From assembly GCA_022786545.1 (NCBI GenBank), contig JALFXV010000113.1, positions 1 through 51,871 on the forward strand: a stretch of 51,871 nucleotides of DNA, written 5' to 3'. Shown here in pieces: positions 8,624 through 18,399 of this stretch. The stretch is from Selenomonadaceae bacterium (GTDB taxonomy: Bacteria > Bacillota > Negativicutes > Selenomonadales > Selenomonadaceae). Position 1 is the first letter of the stretch; every line of letters starts with the position of its first letter. Made by a program: the position numbers and the translations under genes. The notes under the pieces are model-generated. The model searched no databases. It worked only from the letters and a program-made list of their open reading frames with translations, and was not told where the DNA came from.

Positions 8624-9241
8624 TCACGACACTCCCACTGCTTGCAAAATTATGTCCAAAGAGCCAGGGTCAGGTACAAGGAAGAAATGCCCCTTGATAC
8701 CGTCATCATCTGTCTTGAACTCAGTTTCAATAACTAAGGCATGGTCACCCATCTGACCAAGCTGAACCAATACAACACTGAGAATAGCTCCTGCCATATC
8801 CATAGCAAGGGCCGGGATAGATGGCAACAGGGAAATATTGGTAAAATTGAACAGTGCGTTCAGGTAAGCACCTGAAAGAATATTCCCTATCTCCATCAAT
8901 GCGGATTCATCCATAAAATCCAGCTTCTGGGTATCGCCGTGGGTCTTGCCCATCAGCATATCCACCAGGTAAAAAGCGCTTTCCTTAGGCAGCAGGAACA
9001 AAATATTGCTCGGCGCCTTGCCGTACACCCTCAGGAACACGCCCACCACCATTGTATCAGGGCCGCCCACCAGGTCCGGCACCTCATCCAATGGCACTAT
9101 GGATACTCTCGGCACATCCATATCGATGCGGCGGTTAATGATCTGCGACAACGCCGTGGCAGAATTGCCTGCACCTACATTGCCGATCTCCCGCAACGCA
9201 TCCATCTGCGCCGGAGAAAGGTTTGCAACATCATCTGACAT
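8624..9241 (-). CDS. cheC: CheY-P phosphatase CheC
   Basis: A 205-residue CheC. It removes phosphate from CheY-P and binds CheD. Both active-site half motifs with the E-x2-N pattern are present: REIGNVGAGN near residue 17 and MEIGNILSGAYLN near 116. Residues around KAPSNILFLLPKESAFYLVD match the central beta-strand and helix of the fold. Together with FliY, which has a second phosphatase module, it sets the lifetime of the CheY-P signal. The ATG start is preceded by an AAGGAAATG stretch. It follows cheW by 37 bp and runs into cheD with no gap. Confidence 0.96.
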   Translation of the reverse strand: MSDDVANLSPAQMDALREIGNVGAGNSATALSQIINRRIDMDVPRVSIVPLDEVPDLVGGPDTMVVGVFLRVYGKAPSNILFLLPKESAFYLVDMLMGKTHGDTQKLDFMDESALMEIGNILSGAYLNALFNFTNISLLPSIPALAMDMAGAILSVVLVQLGQMGDHALVIETEFKTDDDGIKGHFFLVPDPGSLDIILQAVGVS

Positions 9242-9278
9242 TTCCTTTATCCCACCAATCTATTTCCTGGGGCGAGGA

Positions 9279-9746
9279 TTACTCCTCGCCGCTCAAACCC
9301 ATAATCTCGCTGATATTCAGCTGAATAATCAGGCGTCCGTCCACCTTGCCGATGCCGGAGATAAACTTGGAACCGGCATCGCTGCCGGCAGTAATAGCCC
9401 TTGTCGTATCGATATCATCAGCATTGATGGTGCGCACTTCCGTCACAGCATCCACCAGCATACCTACATACACCTCGTCATACTGCACGATGACAATACG
9501 GGTGTTGGCCGTATACGGAGTATCCTCCAGGCCCAGGCGCTTCTTCAGGTCAATAACCGGCAGCACGCTGCCCCGCAGATTGACAACACCCTTGATAAAA
9601 TCAGGAGCAAATGGAACTCTGGTAATATCACTGAGGTTCTTTATCTCCTGCACGTTCAAAATACTGAAGCCATATTCCTCATTTCTCAGCTTGAAGGCGA
9701 CTACCTGTACCTCGCCATCAGCCACTAACTGATCCTCTTTAGCCAT
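9279..9746 (-). CDS. cheW: chemotaxis coupling protein CheW
   Basis: A 156-residue CheW. It links chemoreceptors to the kinase CheA in the polar signalling array. The full CheW fold is visible: VQVVAFKLRNEEYGFSILNV, then the VNLRGSVLPVIDLKKRLGL signature, and a closing LIIQLNISEIM strand. An upstream extension of 12 codons is open, but the start is ATG at 9746, with GGGAGG eight bases before it. It lies 16 bp after cheA and 37 bp before cheC in the same operon. Confidence 0.97.
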   Translation of the reverse strand: MAKEDQLVADGEVQVVAFKLRNEEYGFSILNVQEIKNLSDITRVPFAPDFIKGVVNLRGSVLPVIDLKKRLGLEDTPYTANTRIVIVQYDEVYVGMLVDAVTEVRTINADDIDTTRAITAGSDAGSKFISGIGKVDGRLIIQLNISEIMGLSGEE

Positions 9747-9762
9747 CTTCCATACCTCCCTC

Positions 9763-11826
9763 TTACACCAACGCACTGACATCCAGAATCATGGCAACGT
9801 GGCCATCACCCAGGATAGTGGCACCAGCCAGCATCTTCAGGCCGGACAGCAGCTTGCCCAGGGTCTTGATAACGATTTCCTGCTGGCCAATCAGATTGTC
9901 CACCACGATGCCGATCTTGTGGTCACCCACATGGACTACCACTACGAAGATATCATCCTCATCGGTAGACTCCTTGCCCTTAGGCACGCTCAGTACCTCA
10001 TTCAGGCGGGTAATCGGGATAATCTGTCCCCTGATCACGATGACCTCCTTGTTCTGGACGGTCTTAATATCATCAGGCGTAATATTGATGGTGCTGTCAA
10101 TGGAGCCCAGAGGAATGGCATACATCTCATCCTGTACCTTCACCAGCATGGCCTGGATAATAGCCAGGGTAAGAGGCAGCTTGATCTTGAACACGGAGCC
10201 CTCGTCAATCTTGGTCTCTACATCCACATGGCCGCCCAGGGACTCAATCTTGCTGCGCACCACGTCCATGCCCACGCCGCGGCCTGATACGTCCGTAATC
10301 TGCTCCGCCGTGGAGAAGCCAGGCAGGAAGATAAGCCGTACTGCATCGGCATCCGGCAGGGCATCCGCCTCGTCACGGCTGATCATGCCCTTTTCCACAG
10401 CCTTGTTGCGAATCTTGTCGGCATTGATGCCGGAGCCGTCATCGGTAACCATGATGACAACATTGTTGCCCTCGTGGCGGGCAATCAGCCCCACCTCGCC
10501 GGTACGCGGCTTGCCCTTGGCCTCCCGCTCATCAGGATGCTCTACGCCGTGATCCAGGGAATTTCTCAAAAGGTGCATCAGCGGATCGCCGATCTCATCG
10601 ATAACGGTACGGTCCAGCTCCGTATCCTCGCCTTCGATGGTCAGGTTGATGTCCTTGTTCAGTTCCTTGGCCAGATCCCGGACCATGCGAGGGAAGCGGT
10701 TGAATACCTGGCTTACAGGCACCATGCGGACCTTCATGACTACGGACTGCAAATCGGTAGTCACCCTGTCCATCTGCTCCAGGGTCTCTGTCAGCTCGGT
10801 CAGGCGATGGGTCATGCCGATCTGCTCCAGGCGCACCTTGTTGGTAACCAGCTCGCCCACCAGATTCATCAGGGTATCCAGCTTCTCGATATCAACCCGG
10901 ACGGACTGGCCTGCCACATGAGCCTTCTTGTCATGCTTGGCGTTATTGGCCGATGCCTTTGCCGCAGGTTTGGCAGCAGGAGCCGCTGCCGGAGCTGCTG
11001 CCTTAGATGCCGCAGCAGGTGCCGGAGCCTCCTTAGGAGCTTCCTCCAGGTTAATCTCCGTTACCTTCACGCCGCTGATCTCGGAGATAGCTACCACGCC
11101 ATCCTCCACCTTCTTGGCATCCGCATCCGTTACCAGGCACACATCAAAGCTGTGGTCGAACTTCTCCTGTTCCAGATCCTGTGCCGGCGGAATGGATTTG
11201 ATAACATCACCCAGCTCATCCAGCACGTTCATGACCATGTAGGAACGGGCTGACTTCAGAAGGCAGGTATCGGCAATCTCCACATGCACCCAGTACGGAA
11301 TCAGGCCGCTGCTCTTGGCCTCCTTGATGACCAGCATGTCGGTATCATTCAGCTCGCAGCCCTCAGGCATGCCGGCAGCAGCTGCAGGTTTTGCCGCAGC
11401 AGGTGCCCCGCCGGAGGCTTCATTCCCTGCCTGCTGGACGCTCTCCCCCTTGGCGATGGCATTCACCATGCGCACCAGGTCGGATACATCCACCAGGTCC
11501 TCGGACTCGCCGTTGCCGATATTCTCAACCATCTCCTGCAGGGAGTCAACGCACTTGAAGATAACATCGATAATCTCGGAACTTACCTTCAGCTGCTCCT
11601 TCCTGAGCATATCCAGCAGGTTTTCCATATCGTGGGTAAGCTCGGCAGTCTTGGTATAGCCCATAGTTGCTGACATGCCCTTCAAGGTATGAGCATTACG
11701 GAAAATCTCATTGAGTACAGACAAATCCTCAGGATCATTTTCCAGACTCAGCAGGCCATCATTCAGAGACTGCAAATGTTCCCGTGACTCATCCAAAAAC
11801 ATTTCCATGTACTGATTTGTTTCCAT
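9763..11826 (-). CDS. cheA: chemotaxis histidine kinase CheA
   Basis: A 687-residue CheA. It autophosphorylates and passes phosphate to CheY and CheB. The HPt domain comes first with the phospho-acceptor in NAHTLKGMSATMG (His46). A CheY-binding P2 domain, an Ala/Pro/Lys-rich linker (about 268-305), the dimerisation helices, the ATPase domain (HLLRNSLDHGVE near 417, then TDDGSGI and GRGVGMDVV) and a C-terminal CheW-like domain ending near the stop follow. All N, G1 and G2 box residues are seen. The ATG is preceded by GGGGGAATAGAA. It stands between cheB and cheW, the standard Firmicute order. Confidence 0.98.
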   Translation of the reverse strand: METNQYMEMFLDESREHLQSLNDGLLSLENDPEDLSVLNEIFRNAHTLKGMSATMGYTKTAELTHDMENLLDMLRKEQLKVSSEIIDVIFKCVDSLQEMVENIGNGESEDLVDVSDLVRMVNAIAKGESVQQAGNEASGGAPAAAKPAAAAGMPEGCELNDTDMLVIKEAKSSGLIPYWVHVEIADTCLLKSARSYMVMNVLDELGDVIKSIPPAQDLEQEKFDHSFDVCLVTDADAKKVEDGVVAISEISGVKVTEINLEEAPKEAPAPAAASKAAAPAAAPAAKPAAKASANNAKHDKKAHVAGQSVRVDIEKLDTLMNLVGELVTNKVRLEQIGMTHRLTELTETLEQMDRVTTDLQSVVMKVRMVPVSQVFNRFPRMVRDLAKELNKDINLTIEGEDTELDRTVIDEIGDPLMHLLRNSLDHGVEHPDEREAKGKPRTGEVGLIARHEGNNVVIMVTDDGSGINADKIRNKAVEKGMISRDEADALPDADAVRLIFLPGFSTAEQITDVSGRGVGMDVVRSKIESLGGHVDVETKIDEGSVFKIKLPLTLAIIQAMLVKVQDEMYAIPLGSIDSTINITPDDIKTVQNKEVIVIRGQIIPITRLNEVLSVPKGKESTDEDDIFVVVVHVGDHKIGIVVDNLIGQQEIVIKTLGKLLSGLKMLAGATILGDGHVAMILDVSALV

Positions 11827-11845
11827 TTCTATTCCCCCTGATTGA

Positions 11846-13075
11846 TTAATTCCTAACCTTCTTCATAATCGCATCCGCTATCTGCCCCACAGGCAGTACC
11901 TCGTCTGCGATGCCCGCCTCCACAACGGATTTCGGCATGCCGTACACCACGCAGGTCTCATCCGACTCGGCTATCACATAGCCTCCGGCCCTCTTGATTT
12001 TCTTCATACCTGCTGCACCATCACAGCCCATGCCTGTCAGAATAACCGAAACTATATCTCCCCCGTATTTCACCACGGAGTCAAACATTATATCCACTGC
12101 CGGCCTGTGGGACGCCAGTGGAGGATCTTGATTCAAGGAAATCGCCCTGTTTGAAGCATTTCCTGCCACCGTGAGGTGATAGCCTCCCGGAGCTATATAC
12201 ACATGCCCCGGCAGGATAGGCTCCCCATCCTCTGCCTCCTTCACGGTTACCTGGGACATGCTGTTCAGCCTGTCGGCCAGGGACTTGGTAAAGCCTGCCG
12301 GCATGTGCTGCACCACCACCATGCCGCAGGGCATGCTGCCCGGCAGCTTAGGTATCACCTGCTGCAGAGCCCTGGGGCCTCCCGTGGAGGTGCCCAGTGC
12401 CACCAGCTTCGTGCCGGAGCCGGAACTGCTGCCGGCATATACAGGAGCCGCTTTCTTCTTCAGCAGCGGATTCTCCCTCTTTGCCAGCATGCTGGTCAGA
12501 CCCTGCTTATGCTGCTGCACGGAAGACGCCAGCTTCTCCTGGGCCGACTTGGGCTTTATCGAAGCGGGTGTTTGAGGCTGGGCTACATTGTAACCTTTCC
12601 TCTCAAATATATTAATTCGCTTTAAATTCCCAGCTTCCTGCTTTTTGGCGAAAATATTCTTATTAATTTTTGATTTATTTATTTTAGCCCCTGCCACGCT
12701 GCGGCATTTGTCGATAATATCCGCCTCGATGGCATCAATCTTGGAGATGGAACCGCCGGTCTTGCACAGGAAATCCACCGCGCCCAGCTCCAGTGCCCTG
12801 AGGGTCTCATCAGCCCCCTTCCTGGTCAGGCTGCTGAACATCAGCACAGGCACAGGGCAATCCTTCATGATAATCTCCAAGGCACTGAGCCCGTCCATCA
12901 CCGGCATGTTTATATCCAGCGTCAGAAGGTCAGGCCGCTCCTTCGCCACCAGCTTGACAGCCTCCCTGCCGTCCCTGGCAGTCCCCACCACCTGGAAACC
13001 AGGTGTCTTCTCAAACAGGTCTGACAACACCTTGCGCATAAATGCCGAATCATCTGCAACAACTACGCGAATCAT
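11846..13075 (-). CDS. cheB: chemotaxis methylesterase/deamidase CheB
   Basis: A 409-residue CheB. Phosphorylation of its receiver domain (residues 1-120, phospho-acceptor Asp54 in LTLDINMPVMDG) activates the C-terminal esterase, which demethylates receptors. The catalytic Ser is in GTSTGGPRALQ, the His in VVQHMPAGFTKSLADR and the Asp in ILTGMGCDGAAGM. Between the domains is an unusually long basic linker of about 85 residues, rich in Lys, Asn and Gln. No cheR methyltransferase gene lies in the window, so the opposing enzyme must be encoded elsewhere. The gene begins 14 bp after the PilZ gene and ends 19 bp before cheA. Confidence 0.97.
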   Translation of the reverse strand: MIRVVVADDSAFMRKVLSDLFEKTPGFQVVGTARDGREAVKLVAKERPDLLTLDINMPVMDGLSALEIIMKDCPVPVLMFSSLTRKGADETLRALELGAVDFLCKTGGSISKIDAIEADIIDKCRSVAGAKINKSKINKNIFAKKQEAGNLKRINIFERKGYNVAQPQTPASIKPKSAQEKLASSVQQHKQGLTSMLAKRENPLLKKKAAPVYAGSSSGSGTKLVALGTSTGGPRALQQVIPKLPGSMPCGMVVVQHMPAGFTKSLADRLNSMSQVTVKEAEDGEPILPGHVYIAPGGYHLTVAGNASNRAISLNQDPPLASHRPAVDIMFDSVVKYGGDIVSVILTGMGCDGAAGMKKIKRAGGYVIAESDETCVVYGMPKSVVEAGIADEVLPVGQIADAIMKKVRN

Positions 13076-13089
13076 GATACCGCCCCCTA

Positions 13090-13770
13090 TTACTGCTTGC
13101 CAATCCCCTTGGCCAGGCTCTGCCTCTGTATCTCAAAAATAAACTTCACCAGCTTATTCTGATGCTGCCTGCTCAAATCCAGGAACTGGAACCCCACATG
13201 AAAAACATTATTTCCAGCCGCATCCACCTTGATGCAGCGCACAACCCTGCCCGTGATACGCAGCATGCCGACACCGGGGATATTGTCCAGCTCCAGCACC
13301 GCCTTGCTGCCCAGCGGCATCATCATCTTGCTGACCACGGCCAGCCCGCCGCCGCTGATATCCACAGCCTTGGTGAAAATCATGCCGGTCATGGCTCCAT
13401 CCTCATCCAGGGGCCGCAGAATCACGGGATAATCCACGGAAATCCTGACAAATTCCCTGTTCTGCACCTTCTCCACGAACTCAGGCATCCTGACAAACCA
13501 GACAGGAATCGGCGCCTTCCCCTTGTCCAGATATACAGCAGTGAACTGGTAATAGCAGCCCGTACCTGCAATCCTGCACGCCATGCTCTCCCCCGGCAGG
13601 GGAATAATCGGCACACCATTGTCATCCACCGGCATGGCAACCATCAGCCGGTCGCCGGATATATCCTCCACCCTGCTGGCAACGCCATTTTCCGTGCTCA
13701 ACGGAAAAAATGTCAGCCGCGCCCCTATCTTCAGCACCATGTCCGCCGGCTTTCTCTCGCCCTTTCTCAT
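13090..13770 (-). CDS. YcgR-like PilZ domain c-di-GMP effector
   Basis: A 226-residue protein with an N-terminal YcgR-type beta-barrel (residues 10-95) and a C-terminal PilZ domain (100-220). The c-di-GMP-binding residues are intact: R105-E-F-V-R109 and D137-I-S-G-G-G142. Proteins of this design (YcgR, DgrA, MotI) bind c-di-GMP and slow the flagellar motor or divert it from rotation. Its location between flhG and cheB inside the flagellar operon supports a motility-brake role, by inference. It is preceded by a 96-bp AT-rich gap with no confident promoter. It starts at ATG with an AGG site eight bases upstream. Confidence 0.93.
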   Translation of the reverse strand: MRKGERKPADMVLKIGARLTFFPLSTENGVASRVEDISGDRLMVAMPVDDNGVPIIPLPGESMACRIAGTGCYYQFTAVYLDKGKAPIPVWFVRMPEFVEKVQNREFVRISVDYPVILRPLDEDGAMTGMIFTKAVDISGGGLAVVSKMMMPLGSKAVLELDNIPGVGMLRITGRVVRCIKVDAAGNNVFHVGFQFLDLSRQHQNKLVKFIFEIQRQSLAKGIGKQ

Positions 13771-13866
13771 CTCACAAACCTACCCCTTGCCCGCAAATCA
13801 AATCCAAAAATCAAAATACAATCATCACTATCTATTTTATCGAAAAATACTTACTATTGCAAAATA

Positions 13867-14781
13867 TTAGTGCATATTATGGAAAAATTTTCTCAAAAAT
13901 CCCTGCCACCCCAGCTTCACCTGCTGCGGACGGCCTGATAGAAGGCTGTTGGCCAATGCCTCCACGCACCTTGCCGCCAGGGAATCAGGATATGCCGCCA
14001 AAAGGGGCACCTGCCGCCTGACTGCCTTCATCATGCTGGCATCATCAAAGATGAACCCCAGGGATTTCAGCTCCATGTGCAGGAAGCGCTCTGCCGTGCA
14101 GATCAGCTTGCTGGCAGTCTCCGTGCTCTCAAGCATATCGTAGACCCTGTTCACTACCAGTCTGATGGGCTGGGTGGCCTCCAGCTGGCGATAGGATTTC
14201 AGCACGGCATAGCCATCCGTCAGAGCCGTAGGCTCCGGCGTAATCACCAGCACCACCTCGTCAGAGGCCATGATGAAATCCAGCACATTCCTGCCTACGC
14301 CGGCCCCGGTGTCAATCAGGATGATATCCGCCCACTGATCACAGGCAGCCAGCTTGCTGAAAATCATCTGCCGCTGCAGGACCGTCAGTTCCCCGGCATG
14401 CTCCATGCCGGAACCGCCGGAAATATAGCTGACCCCATAGGGCCCCCTGATGAGGACATCCTCCAGCTGCACCTCCTCCCTTGCCAGGGACAGCAGGGTG
14501 TTCCGGGAGCTGGTTCCCAGCAGCACATCCACATTGGCTGTGCCCAGGTCCGCATCCACGATAATCACCCGTTTCCCCTTCTTGCCCAGGGCGATGGCCA
14601 GGTTGACAGCCAGGTTGGTCTTGCCCACGCCCCCCTTGCCGCTGGTGACCGCGATGACCCTGGCACCGCCGGCATCCGCTGCGGAGGCTTCCCCCTGGGC
14701 ATTTTCCGCCCTGGCTCCTGCCGTGCCGTCAGAATTTTTTCGTTCCACAAGCTTTCTCAGCCTGGTCGCCTGATCCTCCAT
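13867..14781 (-). CDS. flhG: MinD-like flagellar number regulator FlhG
   Basis: A 304-residue ParA/MinD-type ATPase that acts with FlhF to set flagellar place and number. The N-terminus carries the DQATRLR motif (residues 3-9), which activates the FlhF GTPase in related proteins. The deviant Walker A motif GKGGVGKT starts near residue 48, followed by VDADLGTANVDVLLG and IDTGAGVGRNV. A C-terminal amphipathic stretch ending FLRKFFHN is suitable for membrane binding. Upstream GAGG sits eight bases before ATG, inside the end of flhF. An Ala/Gly-rich linker separates the DQAxxLR helix from the ATPase core. Confidence 0.96.
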   Translation of the reverse strand: MEDQATRLRKLVERKNSDGTAGARAENAQGEASAADAGGARVIAVTSGKGGVGKTNLAVNLAIALGKKGKRVIIVDADLGTANVDVLLGTSSRNTLLSLAREEVQLEDVLIRGPYGVSYISGGSGMEHAGELTVLQRQMIFSKLAACDQWADIILIDTGAGVGRNVLDFIMASDEVVLVITPEPTALTDGYAVLKSYRQLEATQPIRLVVNRVYDMLESTETASKLICTAERFLHMELKSLGFIFDDASMMKAVRRQVPLLAAYPDSLAARCVEALANSLLSGRPQQVKLGWQGFLRKFFHNMH

Positions 14782-14786
14782 ACCTC

Positions 14787-16304
14787 TTACCTCAGCAAGA
14801 GCTCCGCCAGCCTCTCCACGCTGGCAGGCTCAATATCATCAGGTACGCTCTGTCCGTTGGTAATATAGGACAGCGCCACCTTACGCCTATGCAATATATT
14901 CAGGATAATCCCGTGGGTCCCGGTTTCATCCACCTTCGTAAATATCACCCTGTCCGGCTGGCAGATGGAGAAATTCTCCAAAAGCTCCACGCCATCGCTG
15001 GTCTTGGTGGTGGCACTCAGCACCAGATGCTTCTCTATATCCGCATCAATGCCCAGAAGCCCGCTGAGTTCCTTCATCTGGTACTCATTATACTGGCTTC
15101 TGCCGGCGGTGTCGATGAGAATCAGCTGCTTGTCACTGTGCTTTTCAATGGCCTTCCTGAGGGCCTCGGGATTGTAGACAATCTCCAGGGGCAGCCCCAG
15201 GATATCCGAATAGGTCTTCAGCTGCTCCACCGCGGAAATCCTGTAGGTGTCCGCCGTAATCAGCGCCACCCTGGCCCCCTGCTCCAGCACGAACTTCGCC
15301 GCAATCTTCGCCAGGGTAGTGGTCTTGCCCACGCCGGTAGGGCCGATCAGCGCCACCACCTTCGGCTTGCTGGAATACAGCGTGATGCCGTTGGCGATGC
15401 GGATGGCCTTGCGTATATACTTTTCCAGGGCGTTGGACGCCTTGACCGAGTTCCGGGGTGCCAGGATTTCCGTGCCGTTCAGCTTGGTAATCATGTCCTG
15501 CATGACCTTTTCCGTCACTTCCTGGGCCTGCATGGCACTTTGCAGGGTAGGAACGGCATCCCCCGCCCCCCTGTTCCGGCTCATCTCCATCAGCATGGCC
15601 TTCATTTCCTCCAGCTGATTCTGCAAATCCCTGATTTCCTCCTCCTTGCCGGAAACATCCTCTGCCTCCGCCTCAGCCTCCGCAGCCCCTGATGGCACCT
15701 GCCGGACAGGCTCCGGCAGGATTTCTGCCGCCTCCCGGCCAGATTCCGCAGCCTCCGGCATGGCTTCTGCCGCCTCCTCCCGCTGATGCTCCGGGGCTGC
15801 CGGCCCCGCCATCGCCGCGCTTCTCAGCTCTGCCGGCTCATAGCCTGCCTCCTGGGCCTGATTGACGCTGGCCAGCACCTCCCCGAAGGTCTGGCCGGGA
15901 TTATTCTGCGCCATTGCCTGGCTGATTGCCTCCATCGTGCCCGCCGTCTGGTACTGGCTGACAGCAGACCGGGGCGTAAAATTCGCCTGGGGGGCAAAAA
16001 GCGGTGAAGGCGCCGGCGGACCATAGGCAGGCTGCCCCCCGGCCTCCCCGGCGGCAGCCCGGCTGCTCCTGGCAGCGGCAGCCGCCTGCAGCACCGCCTC
16101 ATTGGCCGGCACCACCGGCGCCGGCTTGGATGCCTCATCCTCCACGGCGGCAATCACCTCTACCACTTCCTTGCTATGAAAGCCCAGGATGCCGCCCTTT
16201 TTCGTCTTGCTCGTATGAAGTATTACAGCATCCACACCCAGCTCGGCCTTGACATTGGCCATAGCCTCCTTCAGTGTAGGTGCCTTAAAGCTCTTGATCA
16301 GCAT
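14787..16304 (-). CDS. flhF: SRP-type GTPase FlhF
   Basis: A 505-residue SRP-family GTPase that marks the site of flagellar assembly. The N-terminal B domain (residues 1-60) is followed by a long Ala/Glu/Pro-rich linker (about 70-225), then the N and G domains with P-loop IGPTGVGKTTTLAKIAAKF, switch ALITADTYRISAVEQL, DTAGRSQYN and FTKVDETG. The family is well known in polar and peritrichous flagellates. Its ATG touches the flhA stop codon, so translation is coupled, and flhG follows after five bases. The low-complexity linker is longer than in B. subtilis FlhF. Confidence 0.97.
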   Translation of the reverse strand: MLIKSFKAPTLKEAMANVKAELGVDAVILHTSKTKKGGILGFHSKEVVEVIAAVEDEASKPAPVVPANEAVLQAAAAARSSRAAAGEAGGQPAYGPPAPSPLFAPQANFTPRSAVSQYQTAGTMEAISQAMAQNNPGQTFGEVLASVNQAQEAGYEPAELRSAAMAGPAAPEHQREEAAEAMPEAAESGREAAEILPEPVRQVPSGAAEAEAEAEDVSGKEEEIRDLQNQLEEMKAMLMEMSRNRGAGDAVPTLQSAMQAQEVTEKVMQDMITKLNGTEILAPRNSVKASNALEKYIRKAIRIANGITLYSSKPKVVALIGPTGVGKTTTLAKIAAKFVLEQGARVALITADTYRISAVEQLKTYSDILGLPLEIVYNPEALRKAIEKHSDKQLILIDTAGRSQYNEYQMKELSGLLGIDADIEKHLVLSATTKTSDGVELLENFSICQPDRVIFTKVDETGTHGIILNILHRRKVALSYITNGQSVPDDIEPASVERLAELLLR

Positions 16305-18377
16305 TTACAGCTTCACCACCCCAATAATCTGAATCTCTACAGACTGGTCGATCTCTGCATGTGACAGGACAATAATGCCCGGCACGGAACGCTCCACCAA
16401 CTTCCTGAAATACAATCTCACTGTCGGACTGGTCAGGGCAATCGGCTGATAGCCCATATCCGTCAGCTTCTGCAGCTCCTTGCCCAGGGAATTGAGCAGC
16501 CGCTGCATGGTATCCGGATCCATGCTCACATAGGAGCCCCGCTCCGTGCGCTGGACTGCCCCGGCAATCTTATTCTCAATGGCAGGGTCCAGGGTGATGC
16601 AGGTCAGCTGGTTGTTCTGCACATACTGCTGGGTAATCTGCCTTGCCATAGCATGGCGCACATACTCCGTCAGAATCTCAGTATCCTTGGTGGCCTGAGC
16701 ATAATCGGCCAGCACTTCCAGGATAGTAGACATATCCCTGATGGAAACGCGCTCCCTGAGGAGATTTGCCAGCACCTTCTGGATATCGCCCACGCCCAGG
16801 AGATCCGGAATGACCTCGTCCACCAGGGACTGGTTGGTCTTCTTGGCGTTGTCGATGAGGTTCTGGGTTTCCTGACGGCCCAGGATTTCATCTGCATGAG
16901 CCTTGATGACCTCCGTGAGATGGGTGGCCAGCACGGATACCGCATCCACTACGGTATAGCCGTTCAGCTCCGCCTGCTCCCGGGATGCCTCAGGAATCCA
17001 CAGGGCCGGCAGCCCGAAGGCCGGCTCGATGGTCTCAATGCCCTGAATCTCCTCGAAGACAGTGCCGGAATTCATGGCCAGGAAATGGTCCAGCAGCAGC
17101 TCGCCCTTGGCGATCTCAATGCCCTTCAGCTTGATAATGTAAGCATTGGGCTTAATCTGGATATTATCCCTGATGCGGATAGTAGGCACCACCAGGCCCA
17201 GCTCCAGGGCGCACTGGCGGCGGATCATCACGATGCGGTCCAGCAGGTCGCCCCCCTGCCCCGTATCCACCAGCGGAATGAGGCTGTAGCCGATTTCCAG
17301 CTCCATAGGGTCCACCTGCAAAAGAGAAACAATATTCTCCGGCTTGGTGGCCTCGCTCTTGGTCTTTTCCTTCTTCTCCACCACGGCGGACTCCTCCACC
17401 TGCTTCTCGCTTGCCGCAATCTGCCTGCCGATGATGCCGCAGGCAACAGCCAGAATCATGAAAGGCAGCCCCGGCAGCCCCGGCACGCAGGCCATAGCCG
17501 CCAGCACGCCGCAGACGATATAGAATACCCTCGGCTTCGCCCCCAGCTGATGGATGAGGTCATAACCCAGATTGCTCTCAGAAGCCGCCCGGGTAACGAT
17601 GATGCCGGTAGCCGTGGAAATCAAAAGCGCCGGAATCTGGTTCACCAGTCCCTCGCCCACGGTCAGCAGTGTATAATTCTGCAGGGCCTGCTCCACGGTC
17701 ATGTTGCGCTGCACCATGCCGATGACGAAGCCGCCGATGATATTGATGAAAATAATGATAATAGCCGCGATGGCATCTCCCTTGACGAACTTGCTGGCAC
17801 CATCCATAGCGCCGTAGAAATCAGCCTCCCGCTGAATCTTCTTTCTGCGCTCGCTAGCCTCCGCATCGGTAATGGCCCCCTGGTTCAGATCCGCATCAAT
17901 GGCCATCTGCTTGCCCGGCATAGCATCCAGGGTAAAGCGGGCCGATACCTCTGCCACACGCTCCGCGCCCTTGGTAATAACCATGAACTGAATGATAATC
18001 AGGATGACGAAAATAATAAAGCCCACTACCGCGTTGCCGCCCACAACGAAGTTGCCGAAGGAGCTGATGAGCTCCCCTGCATAGCCCTCCAGCAGAATCA
18101 GCCGCGTGGAAGAAACATTCAATGCCAGGCGGAACAGGGTGGTAATCAGCAAAAGGGACGGGAACACGGACAAATCCAGTGCCTCCACGTTGTAAATGGC
18201 ACTCATCACCACCACCAGCGCCAGGGTGATGTTCATGCACAGCAGCAAATCCAGCAGCAGGGTAGGCAGCGGGATAATCATCATGACAACGATTGTCACG
18301 ATGCCCACCGCAATCATCACGTCACTATATTTTTTTACAAAGCCAACCTTCTCGGCGGCCATAACCGATGCAGCCAT
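16305..18377 (-). CDS. flhA: flagellar type III export gate protein FlhA
   Basis: A 690-residue FlhA. The first 330 residues hold eight membrane helices and the FHIPEP-family cytoplasmic loop (around ADLNQGAITDAEASERRKKI); the cytoplasmic C-terminal half forms the export-substrate docking ring. FlhA couples proton flow to protein export at the basal body. An AGGAG site sits seven bases before the ATG. It lies 22 bp after flhB and abuts flhF. Some C-terminal residues are hydrophobic (PGIIVLSHAEIDQSVEIQII), as in the family. Confidence 0.98.
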   Translation of the reverse strand: MAASVMAAEKVGFVKKYSDVMIAVGIVTIVVMMIIPLPTLLLDLLLCMNITLALVVVMSAIYNVEALDLSVFPSLLLITTLFRLALNVSSTRLILLEGYAGELISSFGNFVVGGNAVVGFIIFVILIIIQFMVITKGAERVAEVSARFTLDAMPGKQMAIDADLNQGAITDAEASERRKKIQREADFYGAMDGASKFVKGDAIAAIIIIFINIIGGFVIGMVQRNMTVEQALQNYTLLTVGEGLVNQIPALLISTATGIIVTRAASESNLGYDLIHQLGAKPRVFYIVCGVLAAMACVPGLPGLPFMILAVACGIIGRQIAASEKQVEESAVVEKKEKTKSEATKPENIVSLLQVDPMELEIGYSLIPLVDTGQGGDLLDRIVMIRRQCALELGLVVPTIRIRDNIQIKPNAYIIKLKGIEIAKGELLLDHFLAMNSGTVFEEIQGIETIEPAFGLPALWIPEASREQAELNGYTVVDAVSVLATHLTEVIKAHADEILGRQETQNLIDNAKKTNQSLVDEVIPDLLGVGDIQKVLANLLRERVSIRDMSTILEVLADYAQATKDTEILTEYVRHAMARQITQQYVQNNQLTCITLDPAIENKIAGAVQRTERGSYVSMDPDTMQRLLNSLGKELQKLTDMGYQPIALTSPTVRLYFRKLVERSVPGIIVLSHAEIDQSVEIQIIGVVKL

Positions 18378-18399
18378 ACTCTATCTCCTGCTCTCTATC

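Noticed and set aside
13771..13866. A sigma-28 promoter before the PilZ gene.
   Set aside because: A CGATAA core is present in the 96-bp gap, but no TAAA box at proper spacing was found.
13886..13900. A CodY-box match at the end of flhG.
   Set aside because: It lies in codons of the conserved FlhG C-terminus, so sequence is explained by coding.
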